NCBI GenBank assembly: GCA_026985655.1
Contig: JALSQB010000043.1
Span: 1 to 16,857, forward strand
Length of the DNA: 16,857 nucleotides
Origin: Campylobacteraceae bacterium
Lineage (GTDB): Bacteria; Campylobacterota; Campylobacteria; Campylobacterales; Sulfurovaceae
Direction of reading: 5' to 3'
Below, piece after piece: positions 7,111-14,644 of this stretch. Both the position numbers and the translations under genes were made by a program. Under the pieces are notes generated by a model. That model saw nothing but the letters and a program-made list of their open reading frames with translations. It made no database searches and had not been told where the DNA came from. Position 1 is the stretch's first letter, and the number at the start of each line of letters is the position of its first letter.

Positions 7111-8172
7111 TTATATATCATCATTTTCTTTAACATATGAGCCTAAGACCTTAATCACATCTCTATGTCGGTTCATAATACTCTCAATATGTGCATCATC
7201 TTTGTGTCCATTAAACTCAATAAAAAAGAGTGATTCACCCTCTAAAATATGTGATTTAATTTTGGTTAAGTTCACCTCACAACGTTCAAAATCATTTAAA
7301 AAGTTCACCAATGCTCCAGGAGTATTTTTAAGACGTACTAACATAGAAGTTTTATCATGACCAGAAGGTAAATTGTCAAAATTACTGACAATAAAAAAAC
7401 GTGTTTTATTATCAGTACAATCTTCAATATTGTTAAAAAGTATGGGTAAATTATACATTTTAGCAGCCACATCAGCACAAATGGCTGCACTTCCCTCTTC
7501 TTCCATAGCTATTTTAGCCCCTTTGGCTGTGGAGTCTAAAAAAACATGCTCTACTTCATCTAAAGCACAAGACTTTAAAAAGAGATGACACTGGTCAAAA
7601 GCAATGTCTTTAGAATAGATTTTTTTAATCTCTGAAATCGAGTTACATTTGGTCGCTAAAGTATGATGAATACCCACAAAAACTTCAGCAATAATTTTTA
7701 AATCATACTCTTTAAGACAATTAATCGTCTCACTCACAATACCATTGGAAGAGTTTTCAATGGGAACAACACCAAACTTAGCCGTTCCTTTTGCCACTTC
7801 TCTAAAAACAGAAGAGATTGAGTTTAAAGGAATATAGGCACTCATCGCTCCAAATTTCATCTCTGCTGCTTGATGCGTAAAGGTGGCTTCAGGTCCAAGA
7901 TAAGCAATGGCTTCTGGACGTTCTAAGTTTCTTGCTACGGCGAACATCTCTAAAAATAAAGCATCAATGGCTTTATCGGTTAATTTGCCCGTGTTTTGAG
8001 CTTTTAAACGATTTAAAATTGACTGCTCTCGTTCTGGTCGATAGATAGGAGCTCCTGTGGTATTTTTAAGCTCACCCACTTGATGAACATACTCCATACG
8101 CTTGTTGTATAGCTCTAGTAATTGATTGTCAATGCTGTCAATTTCTATCCGTAGTTCATCTAATGTCATCAT
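7111..8172 (-). CDS. pheA: Bifunctional chorismate mutase / prephenate dehydratase (P-protein)
   Basis: This enzyme turns chorismate into prephenate and then phenylpyruvate, the committed path to phenylalanine. Residues 1-86 are an AroQ chorismate mutase with Arg8, Arg25, Lys36, Arg48 and Glu49 in catalytic positions. Residues 89-263 are the prephenate dehydratase, with VPIENSSNG at 136-144 and the Thr-Arg-Phe motif at 257-259. Residues about 275-350 form an ACT domain. The GALV motif of the phenylalanine site is kept (286-289), but the usual ESRP is replaced by KSHI (306-309), which may change feedback control. The protein is 353 residues, a normal length. Either of two adjacent ATGs may be used: AAGGA is 3 bases from the first and 6 from the second. 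The gene sits 21 bases after lysA and 11 before hisC. Confidence 0.97.
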   Translation of the reverse strand: MMTLDELRIEIDSIDNQLLELYNKRMEYVHQVGELKNTTGAPIYRPEREQSILNRLKAQNTGKLTDKAIDALFLEMFAVARNLERPEAIAYLGPEATFTHQAAEMKFGAMSAYIPLNSISSVFREVAKGTAKFGVVPIENSSNGIVSETINCLKEYDLKIIAEVFVGIHHTLATKCNSISEIKKIYSKDIAFDQCHLFLKSCALDEVEHVFLDSTAKGAKIAMEEEGSAAICADVAAKMYNLPILFNNIEDCTDNKTRFFIVSNFDNLPSGHDKTSMLVRLKNTPGALVNFLNDFERCEVNLTKIKSHILEGESLFFIEFNGHKDDAHIESIMNRHRDVIKVLGSYVKENDDI

Positions 8173-8193
8173 CTATCCTTTTTTATTTAGCTT

Positions 8194-9414
8194 TTAATTT
8201 TGCCAACTGGTATCACACGACGTTTCAAGCCGTATTTGGTCTTCAAATGTTTCACGTTCACGAATGAGATAATCTTTTCCATCAAGCACAGCTACTTCAG
8301 CTGAACGTCCACGCGTGTTGTAATTACTAGACATCGTAAATCCGTAAGCTCCTGCTGAATGGACGACTAAAATGTCATTGTGTTCCATAATAGGCAGTTC
8401 AACATCTTTACCTAAAAAATCGCCACTTTCACACACAGGGCCTACAATATCTGCTTTAGACTTCTCACCCTCTTTTTTAACTGCTTCTATTTTATGATAA
8501 GCATTATATAAACTTGGACGTAACAAATCATTCATTGCCCCATCGACAATTACAAAACGTTTCTCACCATTGATTTTTTCATACAATACTTTGGTTAAAA
8601 AAATACCTGAATTTGCCATCATGTAACGCCCAGGTTCAGACAAAATAGTTACATCAAGCCCTTTAATTTGGCTCAAAATTGCTTTAGCATAATCAGCAGG
8701 TCGTATGGTGACTTCATCATCATATACCACCCCAATACCACCACCAACATCAAAAAATTTAATCTCAATACCAATGGCATCTAATGAACGTACCAAATCA
8801 GCCACTATCCCACACGCTTCGGTAATAGGAGAGAGTTCAGTTAGTTGTGAGCCAATATGAAAATGGATTCCAACAGGATTTAAGTGTTCAGATTTTTTAG
8901 CATAAATATACATGCGTTTTGCACTGTCTAAACTCACCCCAAATTTGTTTTCATGCAGACCAGTTGAGATGTAAGGGTGCGTTTTAGGATCAACATTTGG
9001 GTTTACCCGAATAGAAATTCTAGCTTCCACTTTAAGTTCTTTAGCTATCATCTCTACCCGTTTCATCTCTGCTTCACTCTCAAGGTTAATGAGTAAAATA
9101 TCAGATTCTAGTGCTTCACGAATTTCATCATCTTTTTTTCCCACACCCGAAAAAATAATTTTATATTTTTTAATCCCTGCTCTTAAAGCACGTCTCACTT
9201 CTCCAATACTCACACAATCAGCCCCTGCCCCAAGGTTTGCTAAATGCCGAATAACAGCTAAATTGGAGTTTGATTTCACTGCATACGCCACCAAAGATTT
9301 CTTACCACCAAAGGCATCTTTAAGCTCATCATATCGGTTGGTGATGTTATTAAAATCATACACATAAAGTGGTGTGTTATATTTTTCTACTAAAGTTTCT
9401 ATCTCTACGCTCAT
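8194..9414 (-). CDS. lysA: Diaminopimelate decarboxylase
   Basis: LysA is a PLP enzyme that decarboxylates meso-diaminopimelate to lysine, the last step of lysine synthesis. Motifs are the PLP lysine in YAVKSNSN, HFHIGSQ, the glycine-rich DVGGGIG, EPGRYM, GPVCESGDFL and AGAYGFTMSSNYN. An in-frame ATG at 9426 would add MGFF, but it has no ribosome site. The ATG at 9414 has GGGA six bases upstream and gives a family-like N-terminus (406 residues), so I prefer it. A TATAAT box at 9459-9464 precedes it, making lysA the likely head of lysA-pheA-hisC-dxs. Campylobacter jejuni has an HAD-family gene between lysA and pheA that is missing here. Confidence 0.96.
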   Translation of the reverse strand: MSVEIETLVEKYNTPLYVYDFNNITNRYDELKDAFGGKKSLVAYAVKSNSNLAVIRHLANLGAGADCVSIGEVRRALRAGIKKYKIIFSGVGKKDDEIREALESDILLINLESEAEMKRVEMIAKELKVEARISIRVNPNVDPKTHPYISTGLHENKFGVSLDSAKRMYIYAKKSEHLNPVGIHFHIGSQLTELSPITEACGIVADLVRSLDAIGIEIKFFDVGGGIGVVYDDEVTIRPADYAKAILSQIKGLDVTILSEPGRYMMANSGIFLTKVLYEKINGEKRFVIVDGAMNDLLRPSLYNAYHKIEAVKKEGEKSKADIVGPVCESGDFLGKDVELPIMEHNDILVVHSAGAYGFTMSSNYNTRGRSAEVAVLDGKDYLIRERETFEDQIRLETSCDTSWQN

Positions 9415-9458
9415 AAAAAATCCCATTGTTATAATGTCGCGATTTTATCTAAATGTTG

Positions 9459-9464
9459 ATTATA
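9459..9464 (-). promoter_or_regulatory. -10 box of the lysA-pheA-hisC-dxs operon
   Basis: A perfect minus-strand TATAAT lies in the 68-base gap between the lptG-like gene and lysA, with no clear -35. A second weaker box (TATAAC at about 9428-9433) is so close to the upstream candidate start at 9426 that it would leave almost no leader. Reading through from the rplY operon is also possible, since no terminator is visible in this gap. Confidence 0.55.
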
Positions 9465-9482
9465 GGTTGGTGATGTGTGGAT

Positions 9483-10538
9483 TTATATTCTTTTTTGAGA
9501 TTTAATAAGTGAGTAAAAAGCATAAATCCATAAAAGTAGCACAGGCAGAATAATCGCCCCTTCAGGATTTAACGAACCGTTTTTTCCAATGCCCAAAAGT
9601 GCAAAGAGAATACCCCAAACAAAGAGTGTTCCTCCAATTGCTTTAGTAGTAGTTACAGCCATGTTCATGTAGCGTGCATGAAAAGGAAAATTAAAGAGAA
9701 GTATCATTAGTAATGCTATGGAAAAAAGTGGCATAACTACTTTTTTATAAATCTCAGCACGAATAGCATAGGTTTCTAAAGATTGATTTTGAAGTAGTTT
9801 TAATGCTTTTATATTTCTATCTAATGTTAAAGCTTTACCATCATAGATAGATTTTAATATTTGAGGCTGATACCCCTTTAGTGTTTTTAAGATTTTCAAC
9901 GATTCAGTTTTTAAATGTTGATGCCCAAATTCATCTACTTCAATAGTTTTCTTTAAAGCATTGGTAGCAACCCATTCATCAATATTGTACCATGCTTCAC
10001 TTGCACTAAAAGTTTCTATTACTTCACCATTTTTTAATTTAAACAGTGTTATGTTTTCCATTTTATATTTTTGAGGGATTAATGCACCAATATAGACAAA
10101 GTTGTCATCATATTTAAAAAATAAATCCTTTGTTTCACTCACTTCATAGGCATTGTCAAGCAGACTTAATGCTGAATCTCTAGCAGTTGCAAAAGAGGTG
10201 AAATTAAGTAATAAAAAAATTAAATAGATAAGGATACTCACGACAAAGAAAGGTTTAAACAACACTTTTCTTGTTACCCCCAAAGAGTACATCGCGGCAA
10301 TAGAGTTCTGTTTAATGAAAGCAATTTTTGTCCATATGGCTCCAAAAACAATCGCCAAAGGAAATAATAAAGAAAGTGCCTCTTGCCATTCAAAAAAAGC
10401 ATATAGAACTTTAATGTTAAAAGAGGGTAAAGAAGAACCATTCATTAAAAAATCTAAACCAGCAAAGAGTCCAGAGAGTCCCATAAGAATAATTAATATC
10501 TTTTTTAAATAGTGAAATGCAACATAGTTAAAAAGCAT
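9483..10538 (-). CDS. LptF/LptG (YjgP/YjgQ) family LPS-export permease
   Basis: This is an inner-membrane permease of the LptF/LptG family, which with the ATPase LptB extracts lipopolysaccharide and passes it to the periplasmic bridge. Membrane spans are seen near residues 10-30, 50-70, 93-115 and, after a large soluble domain, 270-290, 300-322 and 328-347. The soluble part (about 120-255) would be the periplasmic beta-jellyroll domain. The first in-frame start is a GTG at 10547 that touches its GGAG site; the ATG at 10538 is spaced 8 bases from GGAG and is chosen (351 residues). Whether it acts as LptF or LptG cannot be told. The rplY-pth-permease order is conserved in Helicobacter and Campylobacter. 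Confidence 0.9.
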   Translation of the reverse strand: MLFNYVAFHYLKKILIILMGLSGLFAGLDFLMNGSSLPSFNIKVLYAFFEWQEALSLLFPLAIVFGAIWTKIAFIKQNSIAAMYSLGVTRKVLFKPFFVVSILIYLIFLLLNFTSFATARDSALSLLDNAYEVSETKDLFFKYDDNFVYIGALIPQKYKMENITLFKLKNGEVIETFSASEAWYNIDEWVATNALKKTIEVDEFGHQHLKTESLKILKTLKGYQPQILKSIYDGKALTLDRNIKALKLLQNQSLETYAIRAEIYKKVVMPLFSIALLMILLFNFPFHARYMNMAVTTTKAIGGTLFVWGILFALLGIGKNGSLNPEGAIILPVLLLWIYAFYSLIKSQKRI

Positions 10539-10555
10539 CGGAATCACTCCAGCAC

Positions 10556-11119
10556 TTATTTTTGAAACGATTTAAGAGAATACTTTGATTTAACTTCTAC
10601 TAATGATTCTGTTTTTAAGACTTTAATTGCAGTAGCCGTATGCTCTATCCAAGCGTCTAAAATTACCTCTTCTTCTTGTGAAAAATCATGTAACACATAA
10701 TCAGCTACTTGTGATTTATAGGCTGGTTTATCCACTCCCATTCGTACACGAAGATACTCTTTTCCAACCATCGCATCAATGGAACGTAAACCATTATGCC
10801 CACCATGTCCTCCACCTTTTTTAAAACGCAATGCTGAAAATGGCAAATCAATGTCATCATGTACTACAATAATATCTTCTAGTTCTATCTTATAAAAGTT
10901 TTTTACAGCTTGGACAGATTCACCCGATAGATTCATGTAAGTAGTGGGTTTTAAAAAAAGTAGATTGGAGGATTTAAAAAGTTCGCCTTTAAAAGCGTTT
11001 TTGGAGATTTCATTGGCACCAGAGTCAGAGACAAGTCTGTCTATAACTCTAAAGCCTATATTATGTCGTGTATTTTGATATTGTGTGCCTGGATTACCAA
11101 GTCCTACAATTAACAACAT
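10556..11119 (-). CDS. pth: Peptidyl-tRNA hydrolase
   Basis: Pth cleaves peptidyl-tRNA released from stalled ribosomes, recycling tRNA in the cytosol. The 187-residue protein has the family start LIVGLGNPGTQYQNTRHNIGF with Asn9 and catalytic His19, then KPTTYMNLSG, VVHDDIDLPF, and GGGHGGHNGLRSI. It begins only 9 bases after the rplY stop. I see no Shine-Dalgarno in that gap, so ribosomes probably carry over from rplY. Downstream, the permease gene begins within 20 bases. The rplY-pth pairing is common across bacteria. Confidence 0.98.
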   Translation of the reverse strand: MLLIVGLGNPGTQYQNTRHNIGFRVIDRLVSDSGANEISKNAFKGELFKSSNLLFLKPTTYMNLSGESVQAVKNFYKIELEDIIVVHDDIDLPFSALRFKKGGGHGGHNGLRSIDAMVGKEYLRVRMGVDKPAYKSQVADYVLHDFSQEEEVILDAWIEHTATAIKVLKTESLVEVKSKYSLKSFQK

Positions 11120-11128
11120 TAGCTAAAC

Positions 11129-11665
11129 TTATTTAGCTTTAATGACACCAACAACAGCAACATCTTGTCTGTCCATTAGTTTACATTCAGCAGGTGCTTC
11201 CATATCTCTAATAAGAATAGAATCATCTCTATCTAAATCAGTCACATCAAGAACAAATTTATTAGGAATATTTTCAATAGCCCCTCTAACTTTTAATCTT
11301 CTTTTTTGAAGCATAAGAACACCTTTGTTCTTAATTCCTTTAGCTGTTCCTGTTGTTTCAACTGGTACTAAATAGTTTGTTACTTGACCAGGTACTGCTA
11401 CTCTTAAGTCAACATGTACAACATCTCCATTTACTGGGTGAAGCTGATACTCTTGAATTACTGTTTTAAATTCAGTATCTCCAGCCTTTAACGATAGTGT
11501 TAAACCATCTTTGGCTCTTACAGCTTTCATAAAATCACCTCTTTTAAAAGCGACTTGTACATTCTCTACACCATTAGCATAGATGTTAGCTGTTAGATAA
11601 CCATCTCTTCTTAACTTCTTTGCTGAAGCTGAGCCGATACTCTCTCTAATAATACCTTCTAACAT
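11129..11665 (-). CDS. rplY: Ribosomal protein bL25, CTC (two-domain) form
   Basis: This 178-residue protein is L25 of the general-stress-protein CTC type, which binds 5S rRNA in the large subunit. Residues about 1-92 are the L25 core, ending in the typical IQEYQLHPVNGDVVHVDL; residues about 95-178 are the extra TL5/CTC C-terminal domain, with KGIKNKGVLMLQKRRLKV and DLDRDDSILIRDM. An AAGGA ribosome site precedes the ATG. It heads the rplY-pth-lptG-like unit from a promoter at 11695-11700. Confidence 0.97.
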   Translation of the reverse strand: MLEGIIRESIGSASAKKLRRDGYLTANIYANGVENVQVAFKRGDFMKAVRAKDGLTLSLKAGDTEFKTVIQEYQLHPVNGDVVHVDLRVAVPGQVTNYLVPVETTGTAKGIKNKGVLMLQKRRLKVRGAIENIPNKFVLDVTDLDRDDSILIRDMEAPAECKLMDRQDVAVVGVIKAK

Positions 11666-11677
11666 TTTGTTTCCTTA

Positions 11678-11714
11678 AATTAAAATAGAAACGAATTCTA
11701 GCGAAATTTTAATT
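11678..11714 (-). promoter_or_regulatory. rplY promoter inside an inverted repeat
   Basis: A -10-like TAGAAT on the minus strand (11700-11695) would start transcription about 24 bases before the rplY ATG. It is flanked by perfect 9-bp arms at 11678-11686 and 11706-11714 separated by 19 bases. The outer arm runs into the stop codon of the upstream gene. It may be an operator, a very weak terminator, or only AT-rich chance. Confidence 0.45.
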
Positions 11715-12519
11715 AAGCACTCGTTATTTTTTTATAAGTTTCTCTAAAACTCTTAACGATTGCACCATCATCACTCTCTTTAAGTAAAGAATTTAACTCT
11801 TTTGGGTTATTTCTTTGTGCTTCTATCATATTAGAAGTTTTTTCTATTTTTTGAATGAGTTTATTATTCTCATTTTTATAGAATTGAAGCTCTTTTTCAT
11901 AATTTCTTAACTGCTCTTCAATTTGAAGAAATTGTTCTCTCGTCATAATAAATTCAGCCCGTGAAGTATCTGCTTGATAGAGCATTGTCTCCTCTTTTAA
12001 TTCATCAATTTGTTGAAGATAAGACTTAATAGATTTTTTATCTATTTTTGTTACTAATTTTAATGCTGAAATTTTATCTTCTAAAGCTTTCACCCTTGAT
12101 TTATGATTTTTTTCATTTTCTGCTATTTTCTCTTCAGCTAAAAGTAATATGGCTTCAAAATCTTTTAACTCATTTTCTCTTTTGCTGTCTTTTTCTTTCA
12201 GTTTTTTAATTTGCATTAAAAGTAGATTTTCATTCGCATTACTATTAGCATTTTCAAGAAGTTTTTTATTTTCTTTTAATTCTGATTGTGTCACTTCTAA
12301 CTTTTTAAGAAGTTCTCCAGAAATAGATTTTTCTAACTGAAGATTTTTTTCAACATTAACAATGGCATTATTTCGTTCTGTAACAATATCTTTTAAGCGT
12401 TTACTTTCAGCTACATGTTTTTTTGTATAAATAGTTTTAGATAAAAACCATGCAATCACAAAACCTAATGACATTGCAGTAACAAGCCAAAATACCATTT
12501 TTATAATTAATTCTGTCAT
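11713..12519 (-). CDS. Membrane-anchored coiled-coil protein of unknown function
   Basis: I do not recognise this gene. It encodes 268 residues with one membrane span near residues 6-27, then a long charged region rich in Lys, Glu, Asn and Leu from about 35 to 235, with the periodic hydrophobics of a coiled coil, and a short tail ending ETYKKITSA. The Lys-rich flank after the span (SKTIYTKKH) suggests the coiled coil is cytoplasmic by the positive-inside rule. No catalytic motif is visible. It follows a 62-residue membrane protein by 12 bases with an AAGGA-type site, so the two are probably co-transcribed, downstream of the PilT gene. A scaffolding or polar-localisation role is possible but not shown. 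Confidence 0.8.
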   Translation of the reverse strand: MTELIIKMVFWLVTAMSLGFVIAWFLSKTIYTKKHVAESKRLKDIVTERNNAIVNVEKNLQLEKSISGELLKKLEVTQSELKENKKLLENANSNANENLLLMQIKKLKEKDSKRENELKDFEAILLLAEEKIAENEKNHKSRVKALEDKISALKLVTKIDKKSIKSYLQQIDELKEETMLYQADTSRAEFIMTREQFLQIEEQLRNYEKELQFYKNENNKLIQKIEKTSNMIEAQRNNPKELNSLLKESDDGAIVKSFRETYKKITSA

Positions 12520-12531
12520 CTCTTTTTTTCC

Positions 12532-12720
12532 TTATTGACTTAAGCTATAACTACTTCTATCACGTAATCTTATTTTTGGCTGAACAACTAAAGTATTACT
12601 TATTCCATCAAGTACTTCTAATTCAGTATAAAATTTTGATGCATTAAGTGTAATACATGCAAAAATCAACAATAAAGAAGAAAGAGTTCCAAAGAGAATT
12701 ATTGAAGTGTTATTCATCAT
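12532..12720 (-). CDS. Small single-span membrane protein, 62 residues
   Basis: I do not recognise this gene. The 62 residues start with a short Asn/Thr-rich end, a membrane span at about 7-27 (IILFGTLSSLLLIFACITLN), then some 35 polar residues ending with a basic, Ser-rich tail. It has its own TATAAT box at 12753-12758, an AAGG ribosome site before two adjacent ATGs, and a partner gene 12 bases downstream, so it looks expressed. It could be the anchor-only relic of a larger envelope protein, but no extra coding sequence fits in the 12-base gap, so I treat it as intact. Both strands lack any better reading frame here. Confidence 0.6.
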   Translation of the reverse strand: MMNNTSIILFGTLSSLLLIFACITLNASKFYTELEVLDGISNTLVVQPKIRLRDRSSYSLSQ

Positions 12721-12752
12721 TAAACCTTAAATATTAATAATTGTTTAATTAT

Positions 12753-12758
12753 ATTATA
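12753..12758 (-). promoter_or_regulatory. -10 box for the two membrane-protein genes
   Basis: A perfect minus-strand TATAAT lies in the 55-base gap after pilT, preceded by a T5 run. The predicted start is about 25 bases upstream of the small membrane protein's ATG. The surroundings are nearly all A and T, so chance matches are likely. Confidence 0.45.
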
Positions 12759-12775
12759 AAAAGTTTTAAAGATGA

Positions 12776-13918
12776 CTATAATTCTACTAATTCTTCCTCT
12801 TTTAAGTCAAATATATCTATATTACTCTCATTCTTAGCTTCTTTTTCCTCTGCAGTGGCATTATTTAACTTTAATTTCATATCAGATGCATTGGTTGCAT
12901 GTTCTAAAACGACCTCTTCTGAAATTCTTTTTTCCTTATAAAGTGCTAAAAGTGCTTGGTCAAATGATTGTGAACCATAAATTTCACTCCCCTCTTCAAT
13001 ACTATCTAAAATTTCACTATCTCGATTTTGAGCGATTAAATCAACTATTCTTGGTGTTTGAATCATCACTTCTAATGCTGCGGCCCGTTTACCATCAACA
13101 GTTTTAACAAGTCGCTGACAAATAATTCCTGAAAGTACTGAAGCCAGTGTCACACGAATACGATTTTGCTCCTCTTTTGGAAACATACCAATAATTCTAT
13201 TGACCGTCTCTTTTGCATCTAATGTGTGTAGTGTTGAAAAAACCAAGTGACCTGTATTTGCTGCGTGTAGTGCAATCTCAATTGTCTCCAAGTCACGCAT
13301 CTCTCCAACCAATATGATGTCTGGATCTTCACGCAAAGCACCTTTAAGTGCATTAGCAAACGAATGAGTATCTTGACCTACACCTCTTTGAGAAACAAGT
13401 GATTCTTTATCTGGGTGAACAAACTCCACAGGGTCTTCAACCGTAATAATGTGTTTTTTCTTTGTTGAATTTATGTTATTTAACATCGCAGCTAAGGTAG
13501 TTGATTTACCAGAACCTGTAACCCCTGTCACCAAAACCAATCCTCTATGCATCTCAGAAAGTTCTTTAATCGCATTGGGTAAACCTAGCTCTTCTAGGGT
13601 TAAAATTTTAACAGGAATAATTCGCATAACAGCAGAAAGTCCATCTAATTGATAAAAGAAGTTTACACGAAAACGGTTATCGGCATCAAGCACATAAGTA
13701 CAATCTAGCTCTTTGGTAGTTACGAGAGTCTGATATTGCTCTTTGCTTAAAATAGCTTGTGCAATACCATCTAACTCTTCAGCACTAATAACTTTGTCAC
13801 CTAACTTTAGTAAGTCACCCGAAACACGAAGACGAATGATTGAACCTGATTTTAAATGCAAGTCACTGCCCCCATTATGTATGAGGTTTTTTAAATAAAA
13901 TTGTAATTTTTTTTCCAT
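12776..13918 (-). CDS. pilT: PilT-type secretion/retraction ATPase
   Basis: This 380-residue cytoplasmic hexameric ATPase belongs to the PilT/PilU branch that powers type IV pilus retraction. The N-terminal PAS-like domain (about 1-105) starts with the typical GGSDLHLKSG. The ATPase core has Walker A GVTGSGKST (132-140, Lys138), the Asp box with Glu161, Walker B DPDIILVGEMRD (198-209, Glu206), and the His box TGHLVFSTLHT (222-232). The AIRNLIRE motif important for retraction in classical PilT is not conserved; the matching stretch reads RIVDLIAQ (290-297). The last 25 residues are acidic. No other pilus gene is in the window. PilU or a family-specific paralogue are alternatives to true PilT. 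Confidence 0.9.
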   Translation of the reverse strand: MEKKLQFYLKNLIHNGGSDLHLKSGSIIRLRVSGDLLKLGDKVISAEELDGIAQAILSKEQYQTLVTTKELDCTYVLDADNRFRVNFFYQLDGLSAVMRIIPVKILTLEELGLPNAIKELSEMHRGLVLVTGVTGSGKSTTLAAMLNNINSTKKKHIITVEDPVEFVHPDKESLVSQRGVGQDTHSFANALKGALREDPDIILVGEMRDLETIEIALHAANTGHLVFSTLHTLDAKETVNRIIGMFPKEEQNRIRVTLASVLSGIICQRLVKTVDGKRAAALEVMIQTPRIVDLIAQNRDSEILDSIEEGSEIYGSQSFDQALLALYKEKRISEEVVLEHATNASDMKLKLNNATAEEKEAKNESNIDIFDLKEEELVEL

Positions 13919-13948
13919 AGTATATTCACTTTATTAATTTTTTATTAA

Positions 13949-13957
13949 ATTATATCA
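13949..13957 (-). promoter_or_regulatory. Extended -10 promoter of pilT
   Basis: The minus strand reads TGATATAAT, an exact TGnTATAAT extended -10. The predicted transcript starts about 25 bases before the pilT ATG. It lies in the 62-base gap after the DUF533 gene. Confidence 0.65.
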
Positions 13958-13980
13958 TAAATTTTTAAATAAATAATTTA

Positions 13981-14451
13981 TTAAGCTACGGCATCCAAAC
14001 TTTCATGAATACTATCAACTATTTTATAAGGAAGTTGTAATTTATTTGCTAACAGTTCCAAATATTCTCGTTCTGCTTTATTGTCAAGGTCAATGGCAAA
14101 AAGGCTCATGTAATAAACGTGTTCTTCCATGCCTTTAGGCACTTCTTTTAGAAAACTTTCCATATTAGATACTTTTTTAAATTCATATTCAACAAACATC
14201 TGTTCAACCTTAGACATGTCCCCCATGAACTCCATAACTCTTTTCTCTTCTAGTTCACTAAGCATTCCATCGGCTTTAGCAGCATTGACCATGGCTTTAA
14301 GTAAAATATATACTTCCGTACCAGAACCTACTTCTTCTATGTCTTTATTTAAAATTTGAGAGATAACTGCTTTAAGTGTACTATCTCGATAAAATATCTC
14401 CTCTCCCATAAACTTATTAAACATCTCTTCTAGTCTAGCTATTAACTTCAT
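13981..14451 (-). CDS. DUF533 / TerB-like protein
   Basis: This 156-residue protein has the tandem features of the DUF533 branch of the TerB-like superfamily: a helix with MVNAAKADGMLSELEEKRV (54-72), whose Lys-Ala-Asp-Gly turn is typical, and SLFAIDLDNKAEREYLELLA (116-135), which closely fits the family's second half. TerB-like domains are all-helical and have been proposed to bind metal; the function of DUF533 proteins such as E. coli YebE is not established. The usual Gly-rich membrane stretch at the N-terminus of YebE-like proteins is not seen, so this form is probably soluble. It has its own TATAAT box at 14495-14500 and an AAGGAT ribosome site, and precedes pilT. Confidence 0.82.
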   Translation of the reverse strand: MKLIARLEEMFNKFMGEEIFYRDSTLKAVISQILNKDIEEVGSGTEVYILLKAMVNAAKADGMLSELEEKRVMEFMGDMSKVEQMFVEYEFKKVSNMESFLKEVPKGMEEHVYYMSLFAIDLDNKAEREYLELLANKLQLPYKIVDSIHESLDAVA

Positions 14452-14494
14452 TTTAAATCCTTATATTAATATTTTAAGTTAAGAATATTTTAAC

Positions 14495-14500
14495 ATTATA
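14495..14500 (-). promoter_or_regulatory. -10 box of the DUF533 gene
   Basis: A minus-strand TATAAT lies about 45 bases upstream of the ATG, in a 193-base AT-rich gap (14452-14644). The rest of the gap holds an imperfect AT-only inverted repeat (14537-14551 with 14568-14582, one mismatch) and no reading frame I can support. Confidence 0.45.
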
Positions 14501-14644
14501 AATTTAAGATTTTATATTTTTTCGACATTTCTTATAAAATATTTAAAATTTTTAAGTAATTTAATCTAAATTTAAAATATTTTAAATATAGATAAATACT
14601 AAAACATAATATTTAATATTTATGCCTCTATTTAGGGTGAATTA

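Noticed and set aside
12532..12720. Pseudogene or truncated envelope protein
   Set aside because: There is a normal start, ribosome site, promoter and a closely spaced partner gene, and no decayed coding sequence follows the stop codon, so an intact small gene is simpler.
14452..14644. Small RNA gene or short protein in the largest gap
   Set aside because: The stretch is nearly all A and T, with no GC-bearing hairpin, no supported start with ribosome site and no frame of useful length.
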